Part shown: one piece after another, positions 11,700 through 22,785 of the stretch | Layout of the letters: every line of letters starts with the position of its first letter | How positions within the stretch are numbered: position 1 is the first letter of the stretch | From: Wyeomyia smithii | Lineage: Eukaryota > Arthropoda > Insecta > Diptera > Culicidae | Direction of reading: 5' to 3' | DNA: 64,000 nucleotides | Assembly: GCF_029784165.1 (NCBI RefSeq) | Contig: NC_073695.1 | Span: 164,706,066-164,770,065 of the forward strand | Translations under genes and position numbers: made by a program | The notes under the pieces: generated by a model | What the model was told of the DNA's origin: nothing | The model's database searches: none | The model's input: only the letters and a program-made list of their open reading frames with translations

Positions 11700-11895
11700 A
11701 TGAGGGTCGGGTACCAGCAGTTTCGGCATTTTTTTCTTTTGGGTACGGGTCCGGGTACGGATAGTTGGAATACATTTTTTCGGGTTCGGGTCGGGTACGG
11801 GTATTTTGAACAAATTAGACTTCGGGTTTGGGTCGGGTACGGGTTCGCAAATTCTTGAAGAGTCGGGTACGGGTACCAAATTTCCCGTACCCGAC
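11700..11895 (+). repeat. G-rich degenerate tandem repeat (GGGTA/TCGGG)
   Basis: Degenerate repeats of 'gggtcgggtac' and 'cgggttcgggtcgg' lie on the plus strand, with many GGG triplets 2-5 bases apart. Same family as 14965-15296 and the remnant at 4642. Short proline-rich frames on the opposite strand are by-products of this repeat. Confidence 0.7.
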
Positions 11896-12369
11896 TACAC
11901 CCACAAAGTTTGATTAGATTCTGAGAGGGTACTACCAACATCTGATCGAGTTGGCGCAAATTCGGTCATACGGGAATTACGTCCTGAAAATCGTGTTCTC
12001 TGGCAACAATACCAGTGTTTAGCATAGGTCTCACTGATGGTCTGCCACTGCTTGTTAGTAGTGGGCACTTTCGCAGTGAAGAAGAATGTCGAAGAAGAAT
12101 GTTGGACATTAAATAGTTTTTGTTAGAAATAGTTTTTATCCTCAATAAAGTCGTTTTGAAATATTTTGAAGATGTATAGACAGCTAAACTGTCTATCTAT
12201 AAAGTTTAATGAGATCTAAAGTGACCGTTTATTTTATTATCAGTTTATATTTTATTTGTTTTATATATTTCTTAGCACAGGTTTTAAATTTCATTTGTTT
12301 AACATTTTCAAATCAAAATGATTTTCGTAGCATAGAACAGGACTTAGGACTTAACAATCTTTCATAGAT
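11896..12369. other. Intron sequence, no element recognised
   Basis: No supported feature was seen between the G-rich array and the Tc1 relics. Confidence 0.35.
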
Positions 12370-12714
12370 TTTTGATGCGGGACTGTGCTGGCCAATCCAA
12401 CAATTTTATATTTTCCTCTGAAAATCATCTTCAGGTTTTCAATGCTGTGTGTTTGTGATCGTAACCCTCCAACGAGGAGGCATGGTTTCTTTGGCATACG
12501 GAGGCATCAAGCTACGTAAATTATCTATATAGTCGTTAGTACTCTTAGTCTATGTTATATGATGAATGGGTTCCACATCAGCATCAGAAAACAGCACCAC
12601 ACCATTTTGTGGTCACTTTCAAATTTTACTACTTTCTTGGTTAATTGTGCGTTGAAGGTTAAGGTTAAATTTCGACTCATCCGTCCAACACACGATGTGC
12701 CATTTAGTTGCACC
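12370..12714 (-). pseudogene. Tc1-like transposase relic (minus strand)
   Basis: Minus-strand translation shows a Tc1 family core: W-T-D-E-S-K-F-N-L at about 12661-12684 (the D-E-S-K-F box around the first catalytic Asp), then V-E-P-I-H-H-I-T and M-P-P-Y-A-K-E-T-M-P-P-R-W. After that comes a degraded version of the catalytic N-D-P-K-H box and W-P-A-Q-S-P region. Stops and frameshifts interrupt it. It is head-to-head with a second relic on the plus strand. Confidence 0.75.
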
Positions 12715-12794
12715 CTAGTCTAAGAACTTTTAAAAAAATTCAGTTCTTGCCAATATATGTCGCTTTTTAAGGAGAGTAAAGTTTCCTGTGTACC

Positions 12795-13010
12795 TAGGTG
12801 GTCGATTTCGCTTCCGTATGCCGAAGAAAACATACCACTTTGCAGGATCTTTTAGCAGCAAAACGATCCTAAACACACAGCTTTGAAAACTTGGAGATGA
12901 TTTTCAAACGAAAAGATAAAATTATTAGTTTGGCCAGCGCAGTCTCCTAATTTAAATCCTTCAGAAATTTTATTGAAGATTGTAAAAGTCCAGGTTGCAA
13001 AGAATAAAAC
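12795..13010 (+). pseudogene. Tc1-like transposase relic (plus strand)
   Basis: The plus strand encodes a degraded upstream part (R-M-P-K-K-T-Y), an intact N-D-P-K-H-T-A box at 12862-12882, an in-frame stop shortly after, and W-P-A-Q-S-P-N-L-N-P-S-E from 12931. These are the second and third catalytic-region motifs of Tc1 transposases. It overlaps in content with the minus-strand relic next to it, so two copies (or an inverted duplication) are present. Confidence 0.8.
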
Positions 13011-13065
13011 AGACTAGAGAAATAAAGCTTATTTAGAATGGTTTTTGTATTCATAGTAATCACCC

Positions 13066-13130
13066 GATTATATGTGTACCCGATTTTATCTGCCCCCGAT
13101 TTTATCACATTTTTCACCCGATTTTATCAT
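13066..13130 (+). repeat. Short direct repeats of 'cccgattttatc'
   Basis: Four near-copies of CCCGATTTTATC, spaced 15-25 bases apart, lie just right of the Tc1 relic. They could be part of that element's terminal region; no partner was seen. Confidence 0.5.
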
Positions 13131-13259
13131 CATAAAACATTTCATTAAGAAAATGTCAGGGTGAACTGGTTTTCTATTACGCTTCAATATTTAAAATATT
13201 TTTCATAATTCTGTGTATCATTCTGGATGCAGTTTACATTAAAAATTCAACCGATGCAC

Positions 13260-13759
13260 NNNNNNNNNNNNNNNNNNNNNNNNNNNNNNNNNNNNNNNNN
13301 NNNNNNNNNNNNNNNNNNNNNNNNNNNNNNNNNNNNNNNNNNNNNNNNNNNNNNNNNNNNNNNNNNNNNNNNNNNNNNNNNNNNNNNNNNNNNNNNNNNN
13401 NNNNNNNNNNNNNNNNNNNNNNNNNNNNNNNNNNNNNNNNNNNNNNNNNNNNNNNNNNNNNNNNNNNNNNNNNNNNNNNNNNNNNNNNNNNNNNNNNNNN
13501 NNNNNNNNNNNNNNNNNNNNNNNNNNNNNNNNNNNNNNNNNNNNNNNNNNNNNNNNNNNNNNNNNNNNNNNNNNNNNNNNNNNNNNNNNNNNNNNNNNNN
13601 NNNNNNNNNNNNNNNNNNNNNNNNNNNNNNNNNNNNNNNNNNNNNNNNNNNNNNNNNNNNNNNNNNNNNNNNNNNNNNNNNNNNNNNNNNNNNNNNNNNN
13701 NNNNNNNNNNNNNNNNNNNNNNNNNNNNNNNNNNNNNNNNNNNNNNNNNNNNNNNNNNN
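13260..13759. other. Assembly gap (500 N)
   Basis: Exactly 500 undetermined bases, a size typical of a placeholder. Any frame crossing it is meaningless. True distance and orientation across it are unknown. Confidence 0.99.
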
Positions 13760-13899
13760 ATGCAATGCGCCAAGCGGAGACAAAACCAATCGACTTTCGA
13801 TAAATTTAGGATTGTTTGGGGCCCCAAAAAGAACAGAAAAAACTTGGTTCTGGCCTTCTGCTATCAAGTATCGTTTTTTCCATATAACGATTCCCCACC

Positions 13900-14640
<741 letters not shown>

Positions 14641-14964
14641 TGTTTAGACCAGACTTCCTGAAATCTCGCTCGCACAAAGAAGAGACAGTGTGCTTTGCGC
14701 TGCAAGTCTCGTTTCTCATTTGGTCGCTTCGTGCTGTGTGCAGCGTGCGAGCGAGAAAACTTACCATTCGTACGAGCCATGTCTCGTCACATGGGAATTT
14801 TTTGCGACGTACACGAAGATACCTCGTCTCTCAACTTAACGAGTGCGGTGCATGGGCGACGCGTACTTGAGACAGCTTGCGTGCAAAATCTCGTGAGCTC
14901 GTCTCGCGAGCTTGCCTCGCATGTTGCTTTGCGCTAATGGTGCGAAAAGGGAATTGATTTTGCG

Positions 14965-15296
14965 CAGAAGGATACAGGCACGGGCTCGGGTCGGGCTCGG
15001 GTTTGAAAATTTTTGAAAGTGTCGGGTACGGGTCGTGCTTGGTGAAAAAAGGTCGAGTTTGGGTATGAAAACCCGAAACCCGACTATAAAATCTATGAAA
15101 TCTGGGGTTCGGGTCGGGTTCGGGTTTCACAATTTCGGGTTCGGGTCGGGTTCCGGTTTCATGGAAATAAAACTTTTGGGTTCGGGTTTGAACGAAAAAA
15201 AAGCTTCGGGTTCGGGTCGGGCTCGGGTTACGACCGAAAAAAAATCGGGTTTGGGTCGGGTACGGGTTTGAAAAACATCAAACCCGACCATCTCTT
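14965..15296 (+). repeat. G-rich tandem array with G-quadruplex potential
   Basis: Over 20 GGG triplets lie on the plus strand, mostly as 'cgggttcgggtcggg' variants separated by short AT-rich spacers. Several blocks satisfy the four-G-tract pattern with loops of 2-3 bases, for example near 15100-15130. The right border reads 'aacccgaccatctc', matching inversely the remnant at 4642. It is in the sense strand of the lap intron, 250 bp upstream of an exon. Confidence 0.8.
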
Positions 15297-15552
15297 GTTA
15301 GTAGAAGTCCTGGATGTGAAACGGCTCGCTGGGAGTCGGTGGATTGGTACAATAGTAGCGAATGTGATGTTGTATAAAAGTAGTGACAATAAAAAAGAGC
15401 AAACTTTCTGTTCTGTCTAGTAATTGTTTTTTTTTTTAATCTAATGTTACGTCAAATAATTTTATCAGGAAAATGAATAACACTTATAGCTATTATAAAT
15501 ACTTCATGCTTAAGCAATATGTATGTATTTGTCGACTCTCAATGTTTTTTAG

Positions 15553-15777
15553 GATATGATATGTCCCCCTTTATTCGAAGATATGCCAAATATTTGAACG
15601 AAAAGGCACTCTCTTATCGAACTGTCGCATTTGATTTTTGTAAGCTGAAACGAGGAAAAGAAGAAGGATCTCTTCGAGTTATGAATGCTGACAAATTGTT
15701 GAAAACATTGCCGGTTCTCCAAGCACAGCTGGACTCGTTGCTTGAGTTTGATTGCACGGCTAATGATTTAACAAATG
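15553..15777 (+). CDS. lap: lap exon: ANTH domain, middle
   Basis: Acceptor TTTTTTAG at 15545-15552 and donor GTATTT at 15778. The 75-residue product (Y-D-M-S-P-F-I-R-R-Y-A-K-Y-L-N-E-K... to D-L-T-N-G) matches the helical ANTH core of LAP/AP180/PICALM. That family binds PtdIns(4,5)P2 at the plasma membrane and recruits clathrin and AP-2 in endocytosis and synaptic vesicle retrieval. It includes F-D-F-C-K-L-K-R-G-K-E-E-G and L-L-K-T-L-P-V-L-Q-A-Q-L-D. The phase (two bases in, one base out) agrees with the microexon and the next exon. The phosphoinositide-binding Lys/His patch is in earlier exons, not in the window. Confidence 0.95.
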
Positions 15778-15841
15778 GTATTTATTTTATGGGTTTTGTT
15801 CAATATAAATTAAATAATGAATCTGATATTTATTTCAACAG

Positions 15842-16035
15842 GTGTTATCAATATGTGTTTTATGTTATTGTTTAGGGATTTGATACGGTTGTTTGCCTGT
15901 TACAATGACGGAATTATTAATTTACTCGAAAAGTATTTTGATATGAATAAAAAGCAGTGTCGAGACGCATTGGACTTGTACAAAAAATTTCTCACTCGCA
16001 TGGATCGTGTTGGAGAGTTTCTTAAGGTGGCAGAG
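15842..16035 (+). CDS. lap: lap exon: ANTH domain, C-terminal helices (1)
   Basis: Follows a 64-bp intron (acceptor TTTCAACAG). Encodes V-I-N-M-C-F-M-L-L-F-R-D-L-I-R-L-F-A, then Y-N-D-G-I-I-N-L-L-E-K-Y-F-D-M and L-Y-K-K-F-L-T-R-M, ending E-F-L-K-V-A-E in phase 0. This is the most conserved part of the ANTH solenoid and aligns without gaps to the family. Donor GTTGGT is weaker than usual but reading through would break the conserved V-A-E-N/Q-V-G-I-D junction. Confidence 0.95.
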
Positions 16036-16093
16036 GTTGGTGTCTGGCTATGGTTTGTTTATAGATTGTATATTATGACGGTATATTTTGTAG

Positions 16094-16230
16094 AACGTTG
16101 GCATCGATAAAGGAGATCTACCAGATTTGACTAAAGCCCCAAGTTCTCTGCTGGATGCTTTAGAACAGCATTTAGCAACGCTGGAAGGCAAGAAAGGTTC
16201 TGCTGCAAATACACCAACCCAAACAGCTAA
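16094..16230 (+). CDS. lap: lap exon: end of ANTH domain
   Basis: Follows a 58-bp intron (acceptor TTTTGTAG) and ends at the consensus donor GTGAGT (16231), phase 2. Product N-V-G-I-D-K-G-D-L-P-D-L-T-K-A-P, then S-S-L-L-D-A-L-E-Q-H-L-A-T-L-E-G-K-K closes the ANTH domain. It then enters the low-complexity linker A-N-T-P-T-Q-T-A. Confidence 0.95.
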
Positions 16231-18098
16231 GTGAGTAGTTTCTCTAACAAAAAATGTATTATACCAGCCATCGAAAATATTTTATACCAGTCTTTATTTT
16301 GCTATTTTAAATATATTTTCGCTATTATTTCATGATCAGAGGACGAATTGTAACCATAGAAAATTAGCCAATGCGAACCAAATTGTATACAAATTTTGTT
16401 TCAGTTACTGGTTGCATCTCAAGAAATGATGTTTTGCCGTAAAATGGTTGGTTGCACTTGGATATGAAAACTCCGCTCCAATATAACAATCACGAAACCA
16501 TTTTGAAGCTAAGGCTCTTTTAATGTTTGGTTCATATAGTAAATTATGGATATGACGCTAAGCACGATGTTCCGAGTTAACTTTACCAAAAAGTTTCTGT
16601 TAAAGAAGTTTAGGTACTAGTATGGTGAAAATTTGCCTGTGATAAAAAGTGTTACCGAGAGACCTATTCCCGATTCCACCTAAAATGAGGGGACAAAAAT
16701 TAGCCCCGTGAAGTGAGATTGACAGTGAAGTGCAAATGAGAATAGGATAAGTGAAATGAGATTTCCAGCTAAAAATAAATTCCAAGTCCCAGAAAGTCGA
16801 TTTTTTTCGGAAAACTTTTTTGAGATAACATCAGATCTTGACGTTCTGTGTATTTGAAGGACATTTGGCATCTAAGCCAATTTATTTTTCATCAACCGTC
16901 ATATCCATCTTTGCTATGTACTTTTTGCAATGAGTTTTCGTTGGGGATAAGAAAATTTATCTGTTTCTCATTCTCCTTGTTAATGAAAAATAAATTCAAT
17001 ACATTTTATCATTATATTACAAATCAATCGATCGAGATTTATCCCATCTTTGTGAAATCATTTCGCCGTTCAAAATGAAGTAATAGTTCAAATCGTGAAG
17101 TAATTCCATGCGGAATGTCACTTTTTCCGTCTTCACTTCAGTGATATGACACTAATAATAACCCAGATTTCACAGTAGATGTCACTTCGCGACATTTTTC
17201 TCACTTACGTGAGTCCTATAATAGGGTTGCATTCACTTCACTTCGATTTCACCGTGAAGTGACTCTCGTAATATGCAACCGAAAATTTTAAAAGGAACTT
17301 TAGTGCAGGCAAACTGACTGTTTTCAGAATAACCATGAATATTATATGTGTTATTCCAAAACACGCAATCACATATTTATCATCTTCAGATGATGTTTGA
17401 ATTTTTAAATATTCGAAATACATATGCCCATCTGTTTTCTGTTGAATGATCTCAGCCCTGTCGTACAAGTGCAATTTGGTAATGCAGTTGACTTTATTAT
17501 TGTCATTGTTTCGGTTAGGATGAAAATGGGTCTTGGAGGTACTACCTAAAACATCTATTGGACATAGAATTTGCAACCAAATTATTTTTATTATTTAACA
17601 ATTAACAATTACGAGGCAAACGTTGCGATCCTACGAATACAACTCGTAAAAAACTGAAATAAAAGTTTTGATCAATCTGGTTTTTTGCATAATTTGCTTA
17701 GAAAAGCGTGGACGTTATGAATTGGAAGAAAATGAAATGAAATGGTGAATTTCTGGTTTTAAATCGTAACTGGTCTTAGTTTTTAGTGTCTTTTCAGTAT
17801 GTTTTTCAGAGCGTCAGGCATTAATCATTTTATTATCTTTACTTTCTCTTTTTCATTTCGTTTAAAATAATTTGTTAACAATTTCAACCCTTTATGTTGA
17901 ACCTATGTTAAAATAAAAAAACACGTACCTCTGCACCATCGACATGTTTGATCATCTACGATTTATTGTTCCAAACCGCAACCACATATTTATAAACGGC
18001 ATTGACACCTGCACACACACCCGTACCGCTGTCTCCTTCCCTTTCTGTCTATTTCTATATCTCCATATACTGCATACTATCACTGCAACTAAAAATAG
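16231..18098. other. lap intron, 1.9 kb
   Basis: AT-rich. Contains a region with many 'gtgaagtga/tcacttcac' words (about 16700-17280), including an inverted pair 'gttgcat...atgcaac' near 17225-17280, perhaps an old fold-back element. No coding exon recognised. Confidence 0.5.
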
Positions 18099-18267
18099 CA
18101 ATCAAAAGAACGTAAAGAGTGGAGTGACAGCCCTATCTTCTACTAGTTCTTCTTTTGGAACCGCTGCCGCTTCTACGAAATTCGATAATCCATCGAATGG
18201 CGCTATTGATGAGAGTCTCAAAGCTCAAGCTCTAGCGGAAGAGGAAGCAGTAATGAACCAGTATAAG
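18099..18267 (+). CDS. lap: lap exon: Ser/Thr/Ala-rich linker
   Basis: Acceptor AAAAATAG and donor GTAAGT. One base completes the split codon; 56 residues end D-E-S-L-K-A-Q-A-L-A-E-E-E-A-V-M-N-Q-Y-K in phase 0. The L-A-E-E-E-A-x-M-N-Q-Y-K segment is a hallmark of LAP/PICALM directly after the ANTH domain. The Ser-rich stretch before it (S-S-T-S-S-S-F-G-T) is variable. Confidence 0.93.
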
Positions 18268-19617
18268 GTAAGTTGCTGTTGAACTAAATATATTATTATT
18301 TTCAAAGTCGAAACATTTAAACCTTGAGATTGAAAAAGCGGTATTTTTGAGGATTTACTGCAAATTGTTATTGTTATTTTCTGATACATTATCGTCAAAG
18401 CCTACGTTTTCGTTGCATTTATTGTTGTAGTCAGCTACAGTAGCTTTCATTCAATATATAAAATGGTATTACGGTTATCGTTTTGCAAGCGTCACAAATA
18501 GATGTCTTGGGGTTTTGTTCATTTTTTTTAACAAAACTTTGAAGTCTAAATGAAACAAATTTTGTCATTTTTGTTCCTATCTAGTGCTTGTAAAATGGTT
18601 CAAAGAGGTCAACGTATTCCTGATAACAATATTTGCTATATTTGAAGAACCTCAGTGTGCAGTGTACACTGAATTCGCCCTGGAATGATTGAGACCTGAA
18701 ACGAGCGTGGACTTTTATTTTCGACAGGAAGACACATGGCTTCTCTACAGACATTTCAGCCATTCAGACCCAAGCTTTATCTTACAAAGACACGTATATG
18801 TTTAAGGAGGTGAAATTTTTGAGGAATTGTATCTCAAAATCTTTAATCTTTAGTAAAATGTATCTGTAGATTTCTAAAATTTATGTTTTTACATGTAAAT
18901 CAATCAACCGTACGGGTCACATAAGTTAGACACTGTCGTGTGTAGAATAGCATTGCTCTCGGTTAGTCTAAAATTTCAAATAACTTTTCAGAAACTATAT
19001 CGCAATGAAAATCGTACACGTTTGTACTGATCGCCAGTTTTTGCCTGAATCTGATAAGTTGCCCAAAGGCCATAGAGCTTTTGAATCGTTTGTTCTTCAA
19101 GGCTGCACCACTGGAAGTGAAAGAATGATATAGCTGAATTTAGCTTTATCACAGTTCTCCTGCACCTTGATCATTTCCTTCATGTAACCATTGCTTACAC
19201 TATAACTATTTGCAGCTAAAACAATGTTAGTCGTCAAATTATTTATGGAAAAATGTACCTACAAAAATATTGGAATTAAATACGATGTTTAACATCGCGT
19301 GATAGTTGTAAAATTTTGAATTACTTGATAATGAATTTCAGAAAAGCTTATAAATATTGCAGACCACTTCTAAAAATGAGAAACAATTCTCTGATAATGT
19401 TTTTTTACCTTGGAAATGGTTGAGAAACTTGACCCAACAAACAATTTTGTTGATTAACAGCTTACACAGTGCAACTGACTTTTGTTCTGCCTTGGTTTCT
19501 ATGTATAATTTAAAAAGGGGAAGGATTATGTGAAGACAAATTGTTATTGTATCTTTGAGCATCTCTTACATTCTTGATATTACAATGAACAGATTTCAAT
19601 TAAGTTAATTTAACGTC
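18268..19617. other. Start of the 23.4-kb lap intron, unremarkable
   Basis: AT-rich sequence with no recognised exon or element up to the truncated repeat at 19618. Confidence 0.45.
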
Positions 19618-19829
19618 GAGATAAACCTATTTTAGTATTGTAGGGGAATTTGAGCAAAATCGACATGTTGCTGACATTTTAAGTAGATCAGACACATACC
19701 CATCGATTTCTAAGACTTTTTTTACTCAATATAAGATATAATTTAACTACCACTTTCAGATATTAGCGCATTACCATTATTGCTCCACATACGCGATATT
19801 ATTTTGCATTGTAAAATATACTAAAACCA

Positions 19830-20117
19830 CAGACTATCAGACGTAACGCTGGAACCTAGCTCCATCGTCACAAAAAAAAAGATCATTTCGAATAAAAATC
19901 ATCGCACGATAACTCTGTCTGGGGCGCTGTCATGCAATCTCATACATATTTTGTAGTTCCCAATTTGACACAAGAACGTACGCTAGCGGTGATGTTGGAA
20001 TATGAGACGCAGCGCGAACATAGCAGCTGATGGTGCTAGTATTACTTTCGTAAAGTACTGGTTTCATCCAAACGATGGTTTCATGGAAAATTTGTTTGAA
20101 GTGTTATATCTGTGCTC
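19830..20117. mobile_element. Unclassified 288-bp insertion in repeat X copy A
   Basis: Present in copy A but absent from copy B, where 'actaaaa' runs directly into 'ctatgcc'. It is flanked by AAACCA (19824-19829 and 20118-20123), a likely 6-bp target duplication. No clear terminal inverted repeats or poly-A tail were seen. Confidence 0.6.
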
Positions 20118-20206
20118 AAACCATGCCGAAACCGGTTCCGTAGAATCACCGTTTTGAGCTCAGTTTTTGTCCGATTTAAGATCTGTTTTTTTTTTAAAAT
20201 GGGTAA

Positions 20207-20382
20207 GGGGCCATCCACATTCCACGTGGACACCTTTGGGGGGAGGGGGGGGGGGGTTATGTGTTATGTCCATGGTCCATACAAAATTTTTAGAATTTAC
20301 AGGGGTAGTTGTCCACGGAGGGAGAGAGGGGGGGGGGTTCAGAATCGTTAAAAATCTGTCTACGTGGAATGTGGATGGCCCC
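20207..20382. mobile_element. PIF/Harbinger-type MITE with TAA duplication
   Basis: 176 bp. Terminal inverted repeats of about 25 bp begin GGGGCCATCCACATTCCA and end with the complement (TGGATGGCCCC). TAA on both sides (20204-20206 and 20383-20385). The paralogous repeat at 62730-62732 has the uninterrupted site 'gggtaaaagg'. A 3-bp TAA/TTA duplication is the PIF/Harbinger signature. The interior has two strong G runs (near 20238-20256 and 20320-20338). Confidence 0.9.
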
Positions 20383-21249
20383 TAAGAAGATGCTAATATG
20401 TGGACAAATTCTTAGAATTTTAATATTTGGTCTTAAAACAAAATGGCGTCGAAAAAACATCGAAAATTTCCGGTTTCTCAAAAATTAAATGGCGCCATTC
20501 TTGCCCTCGAAGTTTAAATAAGTTCAAACTCGGGGAAATTTATTTTCGCATCAAACTTCATCAAAAAATCATGCATAGAAGCCAAGGCAAAAAAATTGTT
20601 GCACTGTGTTATCAAGCTGCTATTAGGCAGATTTCGACTGAAAAATACGACGAGGTATACAGCCCTAGATTTGTATGAAATGGTGACGTGTCCCACGTGT
20701 AATTACTGTAATTACAGACACAATAAATTCGTTTGCTTAGTGATTTACGTATTCTAATTCTCAACCTCCCCTTTATTTTTTTTTAAATATCTTTATTTAC
20801 ACTCAACAAAACTTCATTTCAACTTGGTGATGTTGTGCCTGTAGTGTTTTTTTTTTGTGCAAACAACATCTAAAAATTAGAACGAAGTTTAAAAAGATTT
20901 ATTTTTGTTTTTTGTTAGTTGTTGGTTGTACAACGAAGACAGCTAATATAAGTATATTATTTTATTTGTGAAGTTTAAAATAAAAAAATATCTAACAATG
21001 TTGAAATGTGAAAAAAAGACTCTGAATAGATCTTAGTAAATGGACATGAATCATAAGCACTTGCCGGCTCTCACTCTTCTATAATTTTATATTTTTAGGA
21101 ACTTACCCGTTCGATATTATGTCGGTCACGATTAATGAAAATAACGTATAACCGTTGCAAAAATGTTTAATTTTTGTTGAGTAATTTATGTTTTTTTCGG
21201 TCATCATATTCATGAGATAAATTTTCAATCACCATCAGTAGCAGCATTG

Positions 21250-22035
21250 CAGTTTTGATTGCACGCGAATAGAAGTCGTGCCCGCTGCAATGATAGACGA
21301 CGAGAAACTGGTGGTGCTCTGCTCTACATATCGTCAGTTGAATTCAATACTGGCACAACTCAATATTCATAGTTTCAAGAAATACGCGTTTGAAAATTTG
21401 CGTCCAAATTTTCTTTCTCATTTTCGTGAAAAATTCAAATTTAAAGACTCTGGAATTATTGTGAATTATGAAATGGGTCTTTGTGAGATGAAACTTTGTA
21501 GTATTTGGCATCGTTTGCTATCAATAACTCAAAATTGCAAAATATTGAGTTGTGCCAGTATTAAATTCAACTGACGATATACTCTACGGTACTGTTACTT
21601 TTACCAGCATGTTTTCTTTCAAGACATCATTTATAATTCGCTCTAACAACAGGTTTAGAAATTGTTCAAGAACAGGGGTTGTCTCAAACTTTTCGAAAAA
21701 CCTTCACCTTCGAGACATCAAATTAGTCTAGGTTAATGGAAGCAAACATAAATCGACCTGGTGGGACGGGAAGACTCTGTGAAATTTTTGGATATTGATA
21801 CAGAGAATATCACGGAATGGTTGGTGTCTATTCATGTCGTCTGTGCTAGTAATTGGTTCATTGTTCGCGTGATGATGATTTTAGCGTATTACAAAAAATG
21901 TTTAACATTTTATCCAACATATCCAACAATATATTGGTTATTGTTTTCCATCAATTCAATTTGCCAGTTTCGTTTCCAATTTTGCAGAATGCATACCAAT
22001 ATAGAAAATTAAGACGTACTCCCATGTTAAAAACA
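21250..22035 (+). repeat. Repeat family Z, copy 1
   Basis: Shares ordered landmarks with 54190-54835: 'gatagacgacgag', 'cagcatgttttc', 'ttcaagacatca', 'agtctaggtt', 'atggaagcaaacat', 'ttggtgtct' and 'attgttcg'. Divergence is considerable. A MITE (21331-21577) interrupts this copy only. Confidence 0.75.
21331..21577. mobile_element. MITE with 37-bp inverted ends in repeat Z
   Basis: 247 bp. Starts TCGTCAGTTGAATTCAAT and ends with its near-complement (TTGAATTCAATACTGGCACA and TGTGCCAGTATTAAATTCAA pair). TA on both sides (21329-21330 and 21578-21579). The related copy at about 54275 lacks it. Tc1/mariner-type by its TA duplication. Confidence 0.85.
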
Positions 22036-22189
22036 TTTGAATGTATTTGGAATCAACTTAGAATGTTTGAAATCGTTTTGACCTTGCGAAATGGACCTTG
22101 CGATTTGGTTATAGTCTGCAAATGCATAACGAAGCAGACATTGGATACTTTTAAACTCAAAAGACAAATCGTTTGAAATGATTGGTTGT

Positions 22190-22785
22190 ATCGAAATGAG
22201 AACATCCTTGCCTTTTAGTTTTCGTACATCACCCCGATTCTGGTAATTCCCATATTGGATAGTATTCGGTAATTTTCAGCTGATATTCAGAAACAGGAAG
22301 TCGTCTACTTGGATTTCACAATGGCATGTGTAGGATTTTTATACACGTATTGAGTGGTATTCAGTCATTTTTGGTTGTTTGCCAGAAACCGGAAGTCACC
22401 ATTTTGGATTTCAAAATGGCGTCTGTGGTCGATTTTTGGCTTCCGTGCATCAACATGATTATGGAAACATCCATATTTTGTAGCATTTTGTCACTGGCTG
22501 TTACCAGAAACGGAAGGACATAATCTTGGATTTCAAAATGACACGTGGAGTCGATTTCTGGCTTCTGAGCATCATTCTGGTTCCGGAAATATCCATATTG
22601 GGTGTCATTCGGTCACTTTCGGCTGTTTTCCAGCCCTCGGCCTTTAAAGTAAGTGTGTCAAACCATCATAGAAACATTCCTTGCCTCCAATAACTTTCTT
22701 CCAGAAAAGGGAGGGCTGTCGAACTATCATAAACATATTTCTCGCTACCAGAACCTCCCCATGCCAAATTTCGTTTCATTTGTTT
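22190..22785 (+). repeat. Minisatellite-bearing repeat family M, copy 2
   Basis: About four units of a 110-120-bp repeat (landmarks 'ccggaagtc', 'ttggatttcaaaatggc', 'ccatattg', 'tttcggctgttttccag') are followed by one or two units of the 140-bp repeat seen at 1-583. The last unit is split by the hAT MITE at 22786-23102 and resumes at 23103. Confidence 0.75.

Larger units (their letters stand above)
19618..20995 (+). mobile_element. Repeat family X, copy A (carrying nested insertions)
   Basis: Aligns by eye, with the same order of landmarks, to 62432-63925: 'ataaacctattttagtattg', 'ccgttttgagctcagttttt', 'caaaacaaaatggcgtcg', 'catcaaaaaatca', 'ctgtaattacagacacaat' and 'gaagacagct'. Copy A lacks the left inverted arm of copy B and about 400 bp of its interior. 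It contains two extra insertions (19830-20117 and 20207-20382) and holds the empty site (20953-20954) for the MITE present in copy B. Non-autonomous; class unknown. Confidence 0.8.

Noticed and set aside
11661..11959. Pro/Asp/Thr-rich frames, possibly a repeat protein
   Set aside because: Generated by the complementary strand of the G-rich tandem repeat.
20112..20385. Gly-rich frame as a possible secreted peptide
   Set aside because: It crosses a MITE boundary and is made by internal G runs.
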